DNA from: Blautia sp. Marseille-P3087
Lineage (GTDB): Bacteria; Bacillota; Clostridia; Lachnospirales; Lachnospiraceae
NCBI RefSeq assembly: GCF_900120195.1
Contig: NZ_LT635539.1
Span: 1,686,649-1,750,648 of the forward strand
Reading direction: 5' to 3'
DNA: 64,000 nt
Position 1 is the stretch's first letter. Every line of letters begins with the position of its first letter. The notes under the pieces are model-generated. The model had not been told where the DNA came from. It saw only the letters and a list, made by a program, of their open reading frames with translations, and did no database searches. The position numbers were made by a program, and so were the translations under genes. Below are positions 8,656-17,603 of this stretch, piece after piece.

Positions 8656-8741
8656 ATATAAATACCTGTAACCGACCACCAGATCATAATCGTGGTTCTG
8701 CCGGTCAGTTACAGCCAGTCTACTAATAAAGGATGTCACAT

Positions 8742-9227
8742 ATGAATCAGAAAAAGCTTTCATATCTCGGCCTTTTTGCCGCAGTTGCTATCATTTTCGG
8801 TTATGTAGAATCACTGATTCCTTTTTTTGCAGGAATCCCGGGAATGAAGCTTGGACTTGCCAATCTGGCAGTTCTTTTTATACTGGAGAAATATACATGG
8901 AAAGAAGCTGCGCTTGTTTCTATCGTCCGTATCATCGTGATCGGATTTATGTTCGGAAACCTGTTCAGCATTCTCTACAGCCTTGCGGGCGCTGCACTCA
9001 GCCTCGCAGTTATGACTTTCATGAAGAACAAATCCGGATTCAGCATCCTCGGCATCAGTGTTGCAGGAGGTGTTTCCCACAACATCGGTCAGCTCATCAT
9101 CGCAGGTCTTATCACGATGACTTCCGGACTGATCTACTATGCACCGGCACTTTTGATCTCCGGTGTCATTACCGGACTTCTCATCGGAACGCTGACAAAC
9201 GAGGTACTGAAACGTATCCACTTCTAA
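8742..9227 (+). CDS. Gx transporter family membrane protein (heptaprenyl-diphosphate synthase component I-like)
   Basis: A 161-aa membrane protein with about five helices and the family features GYVESLIPFFAGIPGMKLGLANL and GVSHNIGQL. The start at 8742 is 8 bases after AAAGGA; an in-frame ATG at 8733 lies inside that ribosome binding site. The Pfam name 'heptaprenyl diphosphate synthase component I' is historical; such proteins look like small S-component-type transporters. They recur beside NusG-II, FMN-binding and ApbE genes, as here, so a role in flavin or quinone supply to the extracytosolic redox chain is a fair guess. It shares a transcript with the NusG-II gene and ends at a bidirectional terminator. 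Confidence 0.82.
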   Translation: MNQKKLSYLGLFAAVAIIFGYVESLIPFFAGIPGMKLGLANLAVLFILEKYTWKEAALVSIVRIIVIGFMFGNLFSILYSLAGAALSLAVMTFMKNKSGFSILGISVAGGVSHNIGQLIIAGLITMTSGLIYYAPALLISGVITGLLIGTLTNEVLKRIHF

Positions 9228-9235
9228 ACAATAAT

Positions 9236-9285
9236 AAAAATGCAGAGTACTGATATCCACAATCAATACTCTGCATTTCTTTTTG
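9236..9285. terminator. Bidirectional intrinsic terminator
   Basis: AAATGCAGAGTA (9238-9249) pairs with TACTCTGCATTT (9267-9278), flanked by A-runs on the left and CTTTTTG on the right. It serves the convergent Gx transporter and apbE genes. Confidence 0.85.
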
Positions 9286-9287
9286 AA

Positions 9288-10331
9288 TTACTGCAACTCC
9301 TTAACTGTATAGGTATTCTTCATCAATTCAAAGCGTTCTTTCATCCCGGAAGTCAGGTAAATATTCTTATCCTCATCCACGAACACTGCATCTGCATTAT
9401 ATTTTTCCAGAAGTTTCAATGCATCATCCATTCCCAGTACAAAGCATGCAGTAGAAAGTCCATCCGCAAAAAGTCCGCTGTCACAGATGACTGTGACAGA
9501 ATCCAGACCGTTCCACACCGGATATCCGGTCTTCGGATCAAGGATGTGATGATAGCGTTTCCCGTCTTCTATGAAATATTTCTCATAGTCTCCAGACGTC
9601 GAAAGAAATTCCCCGTCATTCAATGTGATTGCACCGAGATAGTCCCCCTCCGGATCACGCGGATCAGTGAGCGCTACTTTCCAATCAGAACCATCCGGTT
9701 TTTCGCCATAAGCCATTACACTGCTGCCGCCGAGATTCAGAATCATTCCTGACACATCCGTCTGTGTTTTCAGAAAGTCCGAAACCACATCACACCCGAT
9801 TCCCTTTCCGGTTGCACCGAGGTCAAGTGTTGCACCTTTTTCCAGTGTCACTTTATCTCCATCCAAAGAAACTTTACCATAACCTACATCTTTCAGAAGC
9901 TCGTCCAGTTCTGACTGTTCCGGCACATGCGGATTCTCTCCGGCAATATCCCACAGACGTATGATCTTGCCTATCGTCGGGTCGAATGCCCCGTCTGAAT
10001 CCTGTGCAAGCTGAAAAATCTTTTTCAGGTAACCGGCAAGTTCATCGGATACTTCTGCCGTTTCACCGGAAGCTGCATTTAACTTCGCGATCTGCGAATT
10101 CTCGTCAGTCCATGAAAGCAGTTCTGTCTCAATTTCGCGGATCTTATCACCGACAGTCGCATTCAGATCCTTACCTGTTGTATACAGTGTCTCTGAGACG
10201 ACTGTATCCATTGCAAAATCAGTATTCGTATATTTCTGTATATCAGCGTCTGCCATTACCGGCACCGCAGCCAGCATGAAACAGCTCATTCCACAGAGCA
10301 GACTGGTCACAAACTTCTTTTTATTTCTCAT
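9288..10331 (-). CDS. apbE: Exported FAD:protein FMN transferase (ApbE)
   Basis: A 347-aa flavin transferase that splits FAD and attaches FMN to threonine in SGAT-type motifs of exported proteins. A signal peptide spans residues 1-27 (hydrophobic core, cleavage near VMADA). Family motifs follow: FAMDTVVS, then GAFDPTIGKIIRLWDI, LDLGATGKGIGCDVV, LNLGGSSVMAYG, and DPKTGYPVWNGLDSVTVIC with the later GLSTACFVLG. The start overlaps the upstream 4Fe-4S gene by 11 bases. Export matches the position of its likely substrates, the FMN-binding proteins encoded at 11112-13543. It is the last gene of the unit. Confidence 0.95.
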   Translation of the reverse strand: MRNKKKFVTSLLCGMSCFMLAAVPVMADADIQKYTNTDFAMDTVVSETLYTTGKDLNATVGDKIREIETELLSWTDENSQIAKLNAASGETAEVSDELAGYLKKIFQLAQDSDGAFDPTIGKIIRLWDIAGENPHVPEQSELDELLKDVGYGKVSLDGDKVTLEKGATLDLGATGKGIGCDVVSDFLKTQTDVSGMILNLGGSSVMAYGEKPDGSDWKVALTDPRDPEGDYLGAITLNDGEFLSTSGDYEKYFIEDGKRYHHILDPKTGYPVWNGLDSVTVICDSGLFADGLSTACFVLGMDDALKLLEKYNADAVFVDEDKNIYLTSGMKERFELMKNTYTVKELQ

Positions 10332-11115
10332 TTTTCTCCATTTCCCGGACCTTTACCGGCCCAATCTGTATATTTTTACGCGGACAGGTCACTTCGCAGG
10401 CATGACAGCAGATACATTCTCCCGAAAAAGGAGTGTCTCCGTCAATCTCCAGATGTGCCGGACAGCGCTTTTTGCAAAGTCCACATTTCGACGGACATTT
10501 TTCACAATTTCTGTGAAACAGCGCCGTCGGCAATATCGGCATCATTGCAAAAACAGCTCCCATCGGGCAAAGAAACTGACAGAAAAAACGCTCCTGCGTG
10601 CACATCCCGATCAGAATCAGAATAAATAACGCAATCCCGATCTTATAGGAAGCATTCGGAAGTTTTCCTGCGGTCAGCATGGAAAAAACATCCCACGGAC
10701 TCATGCCCTGAAGATTTGCATACCATCCGTTCAGTATGGAAAGCATCAAAAAGGCCAGAAGAATGTATTTTACTTTCTGAAGCATCCGCACCACTTTTTC
10801 CGTATAACCATGACGTCCTTTTTTATGGAAAACCTTCTGCCGGATAAAAAGTGTCAGCTCATACATGGCATCACCAAGTGAACCAAACGCGCAGGCATAT
10901 CCGCAGAAATGACGTCCAAACAAAATCGTAATTACCAGCAGGACTCCCGTCACATCAAGGAAAGAGTTCCATGTGATCGGCTGGTGCGCAGCAAGCACCT
11001 GAAAAATAGATTTGATCCCTGCAAATGCTGTGGAAAAGAGTGCCGGATAAAAGATGAAAAACGCAAGCTGTATCGCAGCCCGGATCAGCCGGACCTTTCT
11101 CTGCCTCTTTTTCAT
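10321..11115 (-). CDS. NapH/CcoG-like membrane 4Fe-4S electron-transfer protein
   Basis: A 264-aa polytopic membrane protein with about five helices. Two cytosol-facing cysteine motifs of the NapH/NosR/RdxA kind are visible: GRHFCGYACAFGSL and RFFCQFLCPMGAVF. The C-terminal 65 residues are cysteine-rich and ferredoxin-like (NCEKCPSKCGLCKKRCP, then CICCHACEVTCPRKNI), enough for two [4Fe-4S] clusters. The ORF starts within the stop of the FMN-binding gene (ATGA overlap) and ends inside apbE. It is the obvious electron conduit across the membrane between cytosolic donors and the covalent flavins. The donor (ferredoxin, NADH or quinol) is not encoded here. Confidence 0.85.
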   Translation of the reverse strand: MKKRQRKVRLIRAAIQLAFFIFYPALFSTAFAGIKSIFQVLAAHQPITWNSFLDVTGVLLVITILFGRHFCGYACAFGSLGDAMYELTLFIRQKVFHKKGRHGYTEKVVRMLQKVKYILLAFLMLSILNGWYANLQGMSPWDVFSMLTAGKLPNASYKIGIALFILILIGMCTQERFFCQFLCPMGAVFAMMPILPTALFHRNCEKCPSKCGLCKKRCPAHLEIDGDTPFSGECICCHACEVTCPRKNIQIGPVKVREMEKNEK

Positions 11116-11687
11116 TCGTTTTCCGCCTTTCCAAGGGCGTCAACAACAGCGTTGATGATACCGGTAGAACTGAATGTAGCGCCTGATACAGTATCCACAT
11201 CTGTGCTCTGTGCAGATATGATCGAGCTTATCACACTCTGTGCCTGAGAAAGATATGCAGAATCTTCCCCTGATGCACCTGTCACCTGAATATCGGTGAT
11301 CTCATCGTCTTTCAGTGTTACCTGAACCTCGATCGCACCGCCGAATCCCTGTGCAGAACCGGTATAAGTACCGTCCTTGTAGAAATTCTCGGAATCATCC
11401 GTACTTTCTGCATCTTCACTGTCTGCCGCGCCTTCTTTGACTGCATCGTCTTTTGTGTCAGTCTCTACCTGTGCTTTTGCAGTTTTCTGATTTTGGGCTG
11501 CTTCTTCAAGAGCGGCAAGCATTTCTTTTTGCTGTTCTTCAAGTGTATCCACACGTTTCTGTAACTGTGTGATCTCCTGAGTTTCCTGTTCCTGTGTATC
11601 TTTTTTCTGCATAGAATTATAGCCTATTACAGACGCCAGAATCAATAGAAGACACAAAACTCTCATACAAAAACTCTGGTATTTCAT
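11112..11687 (-). CDS. FMN-binding domain protein with membrane anchor and coiled coil
   Basis: A 191-aa protein. Residues 8-22 form an N-terminal membrane anchor, residues 30-75 a charged heptad-type coiled coil (QLQKRVDTLEEQQKEMLAAL), residues 78-100 an acidic linker, and residues 102-188 a single FMN-binding domain. The domain shows YKDGTYTGSAQGFGG, the beta strands VQVTLKDDEITDIQV, and the flavinylation motif DTVSGATFSS with T171 the predicted FMN attachment site. AGGAGA precedes the ATG. Overlap with the membrane iron-sulfur gene implies tight coupling. Likely the first flavin acceptor after the membrane protein; that order is inference. Confidence 0.9.
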   Translation of the reverse strand: MKYQSFCMRVLCLLLILASVIGYNSMQKKDTQEQETQEITQLQKRVDTLEEQQKEMLAALEEAAQNQKTAKAQVETDTKDDAVKEGAADSEDAESTDDSENFYKDGTYTGSAQGFGGAIEVQVTLKDDEITDIQVTGASGEDSAYLSQAQSVISSIISAQSTDVDTVSGATFSSTGIINAVVDALGKAENE

Positions 11688-11722
11688 TCCATCTTCTCCT
11701 TTTATAACCTGTATTTCTGCAA

Positions 11723-13543
11723 TTACTGCCTTTTCGCCTGACTCAGTGCATTTCGAAATGCTTGTAAGATTCCGTTTGAAGAATAAGTTGCTCCGCTCAC
11801 AGCATCCACCCCGTCTGCTGACTGATTATTCAGAATCTGACCGTAAATACCATTCCATGCATCGGTAAAATAATCTGCATCGTCTATCGTATCATAAGAA
11901 GCAGCTGTAATTTTTCCGCCGGATATTGTTACATTCACAGTTACACTTCCCACGCCGTAGTTCCCATCGCCACTTCCGCTGTAATTGCCATCCACATATT
12001 GTCCTTCCGGTATCGGAGCAGGTGTTTCCGTTGGATTTGGTGTCGGAGTTAAATTTTCTGTCGGAGCAGGTGTTGGCGTAACAGTTGGTGTAGCTGTTGG
12101 TGCCGGAGTCGCTGTTGGTTTCGGTGTTGCCGTCGGCTTCGGTGCCGGCGGTTCCGTTGGGGTCGGAGTTGCAGTCGGTACTGCCGTTACCTTCGCACTT
12201 TCCAGTGCACTTCTTGCAGCTTCAAGGATTCCGTTTGAGGAAAATGTTGCTCCGCTCACCGTATCAATTCCATCAGCACTCTGTTTTTCCAGAATTGCCG
12301 GCTGTAAATACCGCCATGCCTTTCTGAAATAGGACATCGTATCACTGTTGGTGTTATTGACCTCTGTAATTTTTCCATCCTTGATCGTCAGTGTGATTGT
12401 TACAAATCCGGAATATCCCCGTGCCCGTCCACTGTAAGTTCCATCCTTATAAAGTTTATTATCAGTATCGGATGAATCTCCTGTATCAGGTTTCACCGGT
12501 ACAGGTGTTGCCGTTGGAGTCGGTGTCGGAGAAGTCGTTTTCTTTACAGCTGCTTTTTCTAATGCTTTCTGTGTGGCTTCAAGAATGCCATTAGAAGAAA
12601 AAGTTGCTCCGCTGACCGTATCTACTCCGTATACTGCCTGTTTTTTCAGAATTGCCGGCCTGATTTTTGCCCAGGCTTTGCCGAAGTATTCTTTCGTATC
12701 TGTATTCGTATTTGTAATGACTGTAATTTTTCCGTTTTTAATCGTAAAAGTCACCTTTACCGGACCGTCAAATCCCTCTGCCTGCGCAGTATAAGTACCA
12801 TCCTTATAGGCAACATCCCCTGTCGGTTTTGAAATCACAACAGGTTTTGTGGTACTTGTATTTGTTTTCTTTTTCTTCGTATTCTTGTCTGTTTCTACAG
12901 TGGAAACCTCAGCAGCACCTGCCTTTGAAAGTGCATTCTGAACGGCCTGAATGATTCCGTTTGATGAGTACGTTGCACCGCTGACTGCATCCACATTCGG
13001 CGTCTGACCCGCAAGGATTTTGCTGACAACACCTCTTGCCGAAGCAAAATAAGACGGGGTTTCTCCTGATGCATCAAGAATGTCTATCCCTGTGATCTTG
13101 CCGTCCGCAACAGTCACCTGTACCGTGACAGTTCCGCCAAATCCTGTACCGCTTCCCTGATAAGTTCCGTCTTTATATCCGCCTTCCGGAACCTCTGTCG
13201 TCGGAGTTGTCGTACTTCCCTGACCTTCTGCTGACGTTTTCTTCGATTCATCCGGTAATGCTTTTGCAGCAGCTTTTTTGATACCCCTTTTTTTCTTTTT
13301 GTTTTTTGCGGCAGTCGTTGTACTCTTATCAGATAAAGTATTATCGTCAAAATATGCTGCATTTAGCAAACCAGACAATTCTCCGGCATCTTTTATTTCC
13401 ATACCAGCTGACACTTTCGTAAGTCCCTCAGCCGATTTTCCCTGCACTGCTGTGACAGTCACTGCCGCAATTACAGCTGCAGCCGGAAGGAGTTTGAGCA
13501 GATTTTTTTTGTCATGTATATTTTTTCTGTCTTTTTTGTTCAT
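11723..13543 (-). CDS. Multi-flavin protein with four FMN-binding domains
   Basis: A 606-aa exported protein. ATG 13543 follows CAGGAGA; an upstream in-frame start lacks a site. A hydrophobic N-terminal helix (residues about 18-33) is followed by a lysine-rich stretch and four FMN-binding domains at roughly 122-210, 246-332, 364-451 and 515-604. Each opens with YKDGTY or YVDGNY and ends with D-x-VSGAT-Y/F-SSNGI; predicted FMN sites are T191, T314, T433 and T586. Linkers are Thr/Pro-rich; the last (about 454-512) is a long TPTP repeat of wall-spanning type. Domains 2 and 3 are close duplicates. Such flavin arrays are thought to act like multiheme cytochromes. No sortase motif or lipobox is seen. 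Confidence 0.9.
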   Translation of the reverse strand: MNKKDRKNIHDKKNLLKLLPAAAVIAAVTVTAVQGKSAEGLTKVSAGMEIKDAGELSGLLNAAYFDDNTLSDKSTTTAAKNKKKKRGIKKAAAKALPDESKKTSAEGQGSTTTPTTEVPEGGYKDGTYQGSGTGFGGTVTVQVTVADGKITGIDILDASGETPSYFASARGVVSKILAGQTPNVDAVSGATYSSNGIIQAVQNALSKAGAAEVSTVETDKNTKKKKTNTSTTKPVVISKPTGDVAYKDGTYTAQAEGFDGPVKVTFTIKNGKITVITNTNTDTKEYFGKAWAKIRPAILKKQAVYGVDTVSGATFSSNGILEATQKALEKAAVKKTTSPTPTPTATPVPVKPDTGDSSDTDNKLYKDGTYSGRARGYSGFVTITLTIKDGKITEVNNTNSDTMSYFRKAWRYLQPAILEKQSADGIDTVSGATFSSNGILEAARSALESAKVTAVPTATPTPTEPPAPKPTATPKPTATPAPTATPTVTPTPAPTENLTPTPNPTETPAPIPEGQYVDGNYSGSGDGNYGVGSVTVNVTISGGKITAASYDTIDDADYFTDAWNGIYGQILNNQSADGVDAVSGATYSSNGILQAFRNALSQAKRQ

Positions 13544-13624
13544 GCTGTCTCCTGTCTGTTTAACGTACAAAGGCAGGGGCTGTCCGGAAACGGCCCCCGT
13601 CTTTGCTTTTTCCTGAATATGATC

Positions 13625-16600
13625 TTATTTTACAGTTACTTTGAATCTTGCTATCATGCCATTGCATTTGACAGTGATTGTTGCCGTACCTCTTCTGATG
13701 CCTTTTACAACACCCCTGGAAGTTACGGTTGCAATACGCTTGTTACTGCTTGTATAAGTAACTTTTCCGCTCGGAACCGCACTTACTCTGATCCTGGTTG
13801 TTTTACCTCTCCTGACAGTTGCTGCAGTTCTTGCAAGTTTCAGAGAAGCATTTCTTACTCTGACAGTTACGACTTTTTTATATTTACCAACCTGAACTGT
13901 AATTCTGGCGTTTCCGGCTTTTCTTGCTCTTACAACGCCTCTTGAATCTACAGTTGCAATACGTCTGTCACTTGTTGTAAATTTTGCATTTCCGGATACA
14001 CCGATTTTTGTTACAGTAATTTTTGTTGCTGTCTGACCTTTGGTGTAAATGGTAGAAGCTGCTGCTTTTACTGCAATTCCCGGATTCTTGACAGTTACTT
14101 TGCAGGTTACTTTGCATTTTCCGGCTGTAGCTGTGATCACTGCTGTTCCGGCTTTTTTTGCTGTTACAACACCTTTGGAATCTACGGTTGCAACATTTTT
14201 GTTGTTTGTTGCATATTTTACTGTTCCACCAAGTGCAGATGTCGCTTTAAGTGTGTATTTTGCCGGTGTTCCGCCTGCATATACAGTAACTGCTGTTTTG
14301 TTGATAGTCATTGCATTTTTTACAGTTACTTTATATGTTGCTGTCTTCCCGCCCAGAGTTGCTGTAATGTTGGCTGTGCCTGCTGCTTTGGCTGTTACAA
14401 CACCTTTGGAATCTACGGTTGCAACTTTTGTGTTGCTGGATTTCCATGTTACAGTACCTTCCAGGTTTGTAGTTGCTTTAAGAGTTGTAGATGTTTTGTC
14501 CTGTGTATAAAGTGTTCCTGATGTTGCATTGAGTTTGAGTTCTGCTTTTACAAGACCGTCGATTGCTTCTCTTAAGTGACCAATCTGCTCTTCAATTCCA
14601 TACTGGGTCTGGTTTGCGATATTAGCCAGCATGTCTTCGCATTCTTCCAGCTCGTTTACAAGAGTATCCCAGCTGTCCGGTGTGTAGTCTGCCTCTTTAA
14701 GTGCTTTTGCTTCCGCAATAATATTTTTTAGTGGTGTGGAATCTGCATCGCCTGCCGGTTTTGCAATATTTTCGTCTGTTGCCTGAAACCTAAATGTATA
14801 ATCGCTGTATCCCAGACCGTAAACGGTTACTTCCCAGTATCCTGTTCCGTCAGTATCTGCCGGAAGTTTGCAGCGTACAGAATCTGTCAGGCCAAGCTGA
14901 ATACCGTGGAATTTGTGCATCCAGTTGTCTGCCGCAAATTTTGTACCATAGCTCTGAAGTGCATTGCTGTATGTATCGTCATCACCATAATATGTCCATT
15001 TTACAGCCTGCATTGCACCACCGAGACCGCCATAGTTGCCTGTAAGGTCTACACGGAGGAATTCACCGTAGCTACCGCTTCCCGGCTTCATTTTAGTCGT
15101 AATGCCATCTGTTGTTTTCAGCGCTTCTCCCTTAAGGCCGGAAGTTGTTCCGTTTGCTCTTGCGCTGAATGTAAAGGTATCTCCGTCCTTTGTTGCTGTC
15201 TTAAGTCCGTTGGTATTTGCATTGACTTCTGCTGTTTCTTCATAAGCACTAAGGTTATTTTCAGCATAACCACCAAACAGTTTTTCGCCGTTTTCTACTA
15301 CTTTAAATGCCTTCTTGAATGCATCATAATCTGCTGTTTTTACTTTTACCGGAATATATTTCAGGCCGGTTACTTTATACTCAGTGACATCTATACCGTT
15401 TATTTTTCCTTTGCTGCAGGAAACAGTGCTTCCGTCTGTAAGAATCATTGTTGTTTTGTCTTTCCATCCGGCAAGTGCATAGGTCTTTCCGTTCGCATCG
15501 TAAACAGTTGCCATTGTCTGGAAACTTCCTCTGTGGAGACCATGGTTTGCAGTTGCTCTTGTGACAGCATCAAAACCGCCCATATCGCTTTCACCACGTC
15601 TGTCTTTGTCCTCAGAAGCTGAAGTATTTGTTGCTTCGTATACACCTTCAGATGCCCAGTACTGTTCCCATGTAAGTCCTGCGTATACGTATTTGTATTC
15701 ACCGGAATCCTGTGTAACGGTACCTGTAACATCATTAAATCCGGATGATGTCAGCTCTACATTGTAGCTTCCGCCATCACCTTTTGCAAATACTGCCGTA
15801 TTATTAACCTTTGCATCAAAGTTGACTGCACCTGTTTTCTCATCAAAAACTGTTTTGGCAATTTCACTGATGTTTGCTTTTTTTCCACCCAGTGCCTGTC
15901 CGTCGATTTTAATGGAAGTGATGTTTTTGATGTAATCTTTTGCTTCGTATATAGTGTCTCCATTCGGATCAATTTTTACCAGCTTATTGTCCTGAATGGC
16001 AAACTGAACTTTTGTTTCGTCAGCACTTAACACAATCGGAACTGTAATGTCTTCATACGGTGCTTCTGACTGATCTGTAAAAGTAAGAGTATAAGTTCCT
16101 ACTCCGGTCGTACTATTACTCCATGTATCACCATTTACTGTTAACATCTTTTTATCTTCATCGTATGTATATCCTGCATAAGCACCCTGTTCAAGCTCAT
16201 TGCCGTCGTATTTTACAGAAGAAAGTTTATAACTGGAAGTCTCCGGAACTTGATATGTCATCTGGACATTAGTTCTTCCATATCCTCTCTGATATGCAAC
16301 TTTTTCCTCCGGTCCGGTGATTCCCTGACCGTCTGCAAGTTTGTATTTGCAGAGAAGATTTGTCGGAATAACAATATCCGCACCATCTTTTACAAGATAA
16401 GTGATTTTTTTAATTGTCTTTCCTTCCAGTCCCTGGCTGCGTTTTGCATCAATTGTGTTACCATGTGGTTCCACAAAACCGTCTTTTACTGCAAAAGCAA
16501 TTTTGCCGGTTTTAAGCCACAGGTTCTGGGAATGTTCCATTCCATATTTTTCACCGTCAGATGTTTCAAAGATAACACCCATCATGTTTGCTGTTTTTGG

Positions 16601-17470
16601 CTGATCTGGATTTTCATCTCCGAACTCTACGATGACCTCATAATTTCCCCATGCAGATGATGTTGAAATGGAAGAATTGATCTTAAGTTCTTTTGTCTCT
16701 GTCTTCATTGCAGTAAGTGTTCCGTTACCGTTCAGGACTTTATATTCGCCGGATTCCGGAGCAGTTTCACTTACATTCTGAAGATTTCCGATAATAGTAA
16801 GGAGCTGGTTGGAGCAACTCTTGCCCTCTTCAACTGCTTTCAGCGCATCATTATAAAGACTTTTCGGAACTGCAATATTTACATCCCTGATACCCTCAAG
16901 AGTCACACTTCCGTTTTCTGTGTTTTCTGTATAGTAGGAAGTCTCATATTTTTTAGATTTATTGTTTGTGCAGCTTGTAACTGCATCATACATACCTTCC
17001 TCGCGATAACCTGCTTCTGTCACAGGATCTGCTGCATCCAGCTGCATTTCTGTATTCTGCTGTACATCATTCATTTCACCATAAAAGAAATCGGCATACG
17101 GAATGTTTGCTGTACCATATACAAATTCACTTTCAGCAGGAGTTTCTTCACCATCTGCCGCAAAAGCATCTGCCTCACCCTCTGCGCCAAAAACATCTTC
17201 TGCCCCGGAAGTTTCTTCTGTCGTATCAGCTTCTGTGTCCTCTGTATTTTCTTCGGCATCCTCGATTGTAATATCTGCCTCATCTTCTGCCGCATCAACT
17301 TCTGTGTCCTCTATCTCCACATCCGTTGCTTCGTCTTCTGCTCTTTCGTCCAGAACTACTTCTTCATCAGAGAATTCTGCTGCAAAAGCTGCAGACGGCA
17401 TACCAGTCATCGCTACTGTCGCACTGAGGACAACCGGTGCAATTTTCTTTAACAAATTATTGTTAGCCAT
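13625..17470 (-). CDS. Large secreted surface protein with FIVAR-like and four Big2 domains
   Basis: A 1281-aa secreted protein with a clear signal peptide (residues 1-30, cleavage after AAFAA), a strongly acidic Glu/Asp/Thr region (32-110), two or three large beta-rich modules (about 160-905), a helical FIVAR-like segment (about 910-975), and four bacterial Ig-like (Big2) domains to the C-terminus, each with TVDSKGVVTAKxAGTAxIT-type cores. The central block containing GLTWEQYWASEGVY recalls Firmicute proteins annotated with Treponema Tp47 domains; that match is from memory and weak. No LPxTG. It is the first gene before the multi-flavin protein, with only a hairpin in the 81-bp gap, and its promoter region holds metal-regulator-like palindromes. 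It may be the extracellular substrate-binding partner. Confidence 0.8.
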   Translation of the reverse strand: MANNNLLKKIAPVVLSATVAMTGMPSAAFAAEFSDEEVVLDERAEDEATDVEIEDTEVDAAEDEADITIEDAEENTEDTEADTTEETSGAEDVFGAEGEADAFAADGEETPAESEFVYGTANIPYADFFYGEMNDVQQNTEMQLDAADPVTEAGYREEGMYDAVTSCTNNKSKKYETSYYTENTENGSVTLEGIRDVNIAVPKSLYNDALKAVEEGKSCSNQLLTIIGNLQNVSETAPESGEYKVLNGNGTLTAMKTETKELKINSSISTSSAWGNYEVIVEFGDENPDQPKTANMMGVIFETSDGEKYGMEHSQNLWLKTGKIAFAVKDGFVEPHGNTIDAKRSQGLEGKTIKKITYLVKDGADIVIPTNLLCKYKLADGQGITGPEEKVAYQRGYGRTNVQMTYQVPETSSYKLSSVKYDGNELEQGAYAGYTYDEDKKMLTVNGDTWSNSTTGVGTYTLTFTDQSEAPYEDITVPIVLSADETKVQFAIQDNKLVKIDPNGDTIYEAKDYIKNITSIKIDGQALGGKKANISEIAKTVFDEKTGAVNFDAKVNNTAVFAKGDGGSYNVELTSSGFNDVTGTVTQDSGEYKYVYAGLTWEQYWASEGVYEATNTSASEDKDRRGESDMGGFDAVTRATANHGLHRGSFQTMATVYDANGKTYALAGWKDKTTMILTDGSTVSCSKGKINGIDVTEYKVTGLKYIPVKVKTADYDAFKKAFKVVENGEKLFGGYAENNLSAYEETAEVNANTNGLKTATKDGDTFTFSARANGTTSGLKGEALKTTDGITTKMKPGSGSYGEFLRVDLTGNYGGLGGAMQAVKWTYYGDDDTYSNALQSYGTKFAADNWMHKFHGIQLGLTDSVRCKLPADTDGTGYWEVTVYGLGYSDYTFRFQATDENIAKPAGDADSTPLKNIIAEAKALKEADYTPDSWDTLVNELEECEDMLANIANQTQYGIEEQIGHLREAIDGLVKAELKLNATSGTLYTQDKTSTTLKATTNLEGTVTWKSSNTKVATVDSKGVVTAKAAGTANITATLGGKTATYKVTVKNAMTINKTAVTVYAGGTPAKYTLKATSALGGTVKYATNNKNVATVDSKGVVTAKKAGTAVITATAGKCKVTCKVTVKNPGIAVKAAASTIYTKGQTATKITVTKIGVSGNAKFTTSDRRIATVDSRGVVRARKAGNARITVQVGKYKKVVTVRVRNASLKLARTAATVRRGKTTRIRVSAVPSGKVTYTSSNKRIATVTSRGVVKGIRRGTATITVKCNGMIARFKVTVK

Positions 17471-17493
17471 GTTCTTCCTCCTCTTTCTTTTCC

Positions 17494-17509
17494 GTTAGTT
17501 TCTTCTAAC
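17494..17509 (-). promoter_or_regulatory. Palindromic operator candidate 1 (GTTAG-N6-CTAAC)
   Basis: GTTAG (17494-17498) and CTAAC (17505-17509) form an inverted repeat just upstream of the ribosome binding site of the 1281-aa gene. An identical-arm copy lies at 17553-17568, which argues for a protein binding site rather than chance. Confidence 0.5.
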
Positions 17510-17552
17510 CTATATTTTTATATCATAAATCAAAGTTCGTGTCTATATTATC

Positions 17553-17568
17553 GTTAGGTTTTTCTAAC
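17553..17568 (-). promoter_or_regulatory. Palindromic operator candidate 2 (GTTAG-N6-CTAAC)
   Basis: Same arms as the first copy. On the minus strand it lies between a weak -35 (TTCGAG) and a -10-like TAATAT with 17-base spacing, a position expected for a repressor. The half-sites resemble those of DtxR/IdeR boxes, but the spacing is different. Confidence 0.5.
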
Positions 17569-17603
17569 TCGAAACCGACTTTTTTTCTCAATAATTTTGT
17601 TAT

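Noticed and set aside
13544-13624. Strong terminator between the 1281-aa gene and the multi-flavin gene
   Set aside because: The GGGGC/GCCCC-type hairpin at about 13575-13600 has no T-run, so it is unlikely to stop transcription.
13625-17470. LPxTG sortase anchor on the 1281-aa protein
   Set aside because: The C-terminus ends inside a Big2 domain with no LPxTG, hydrophobic helix or basic tail.
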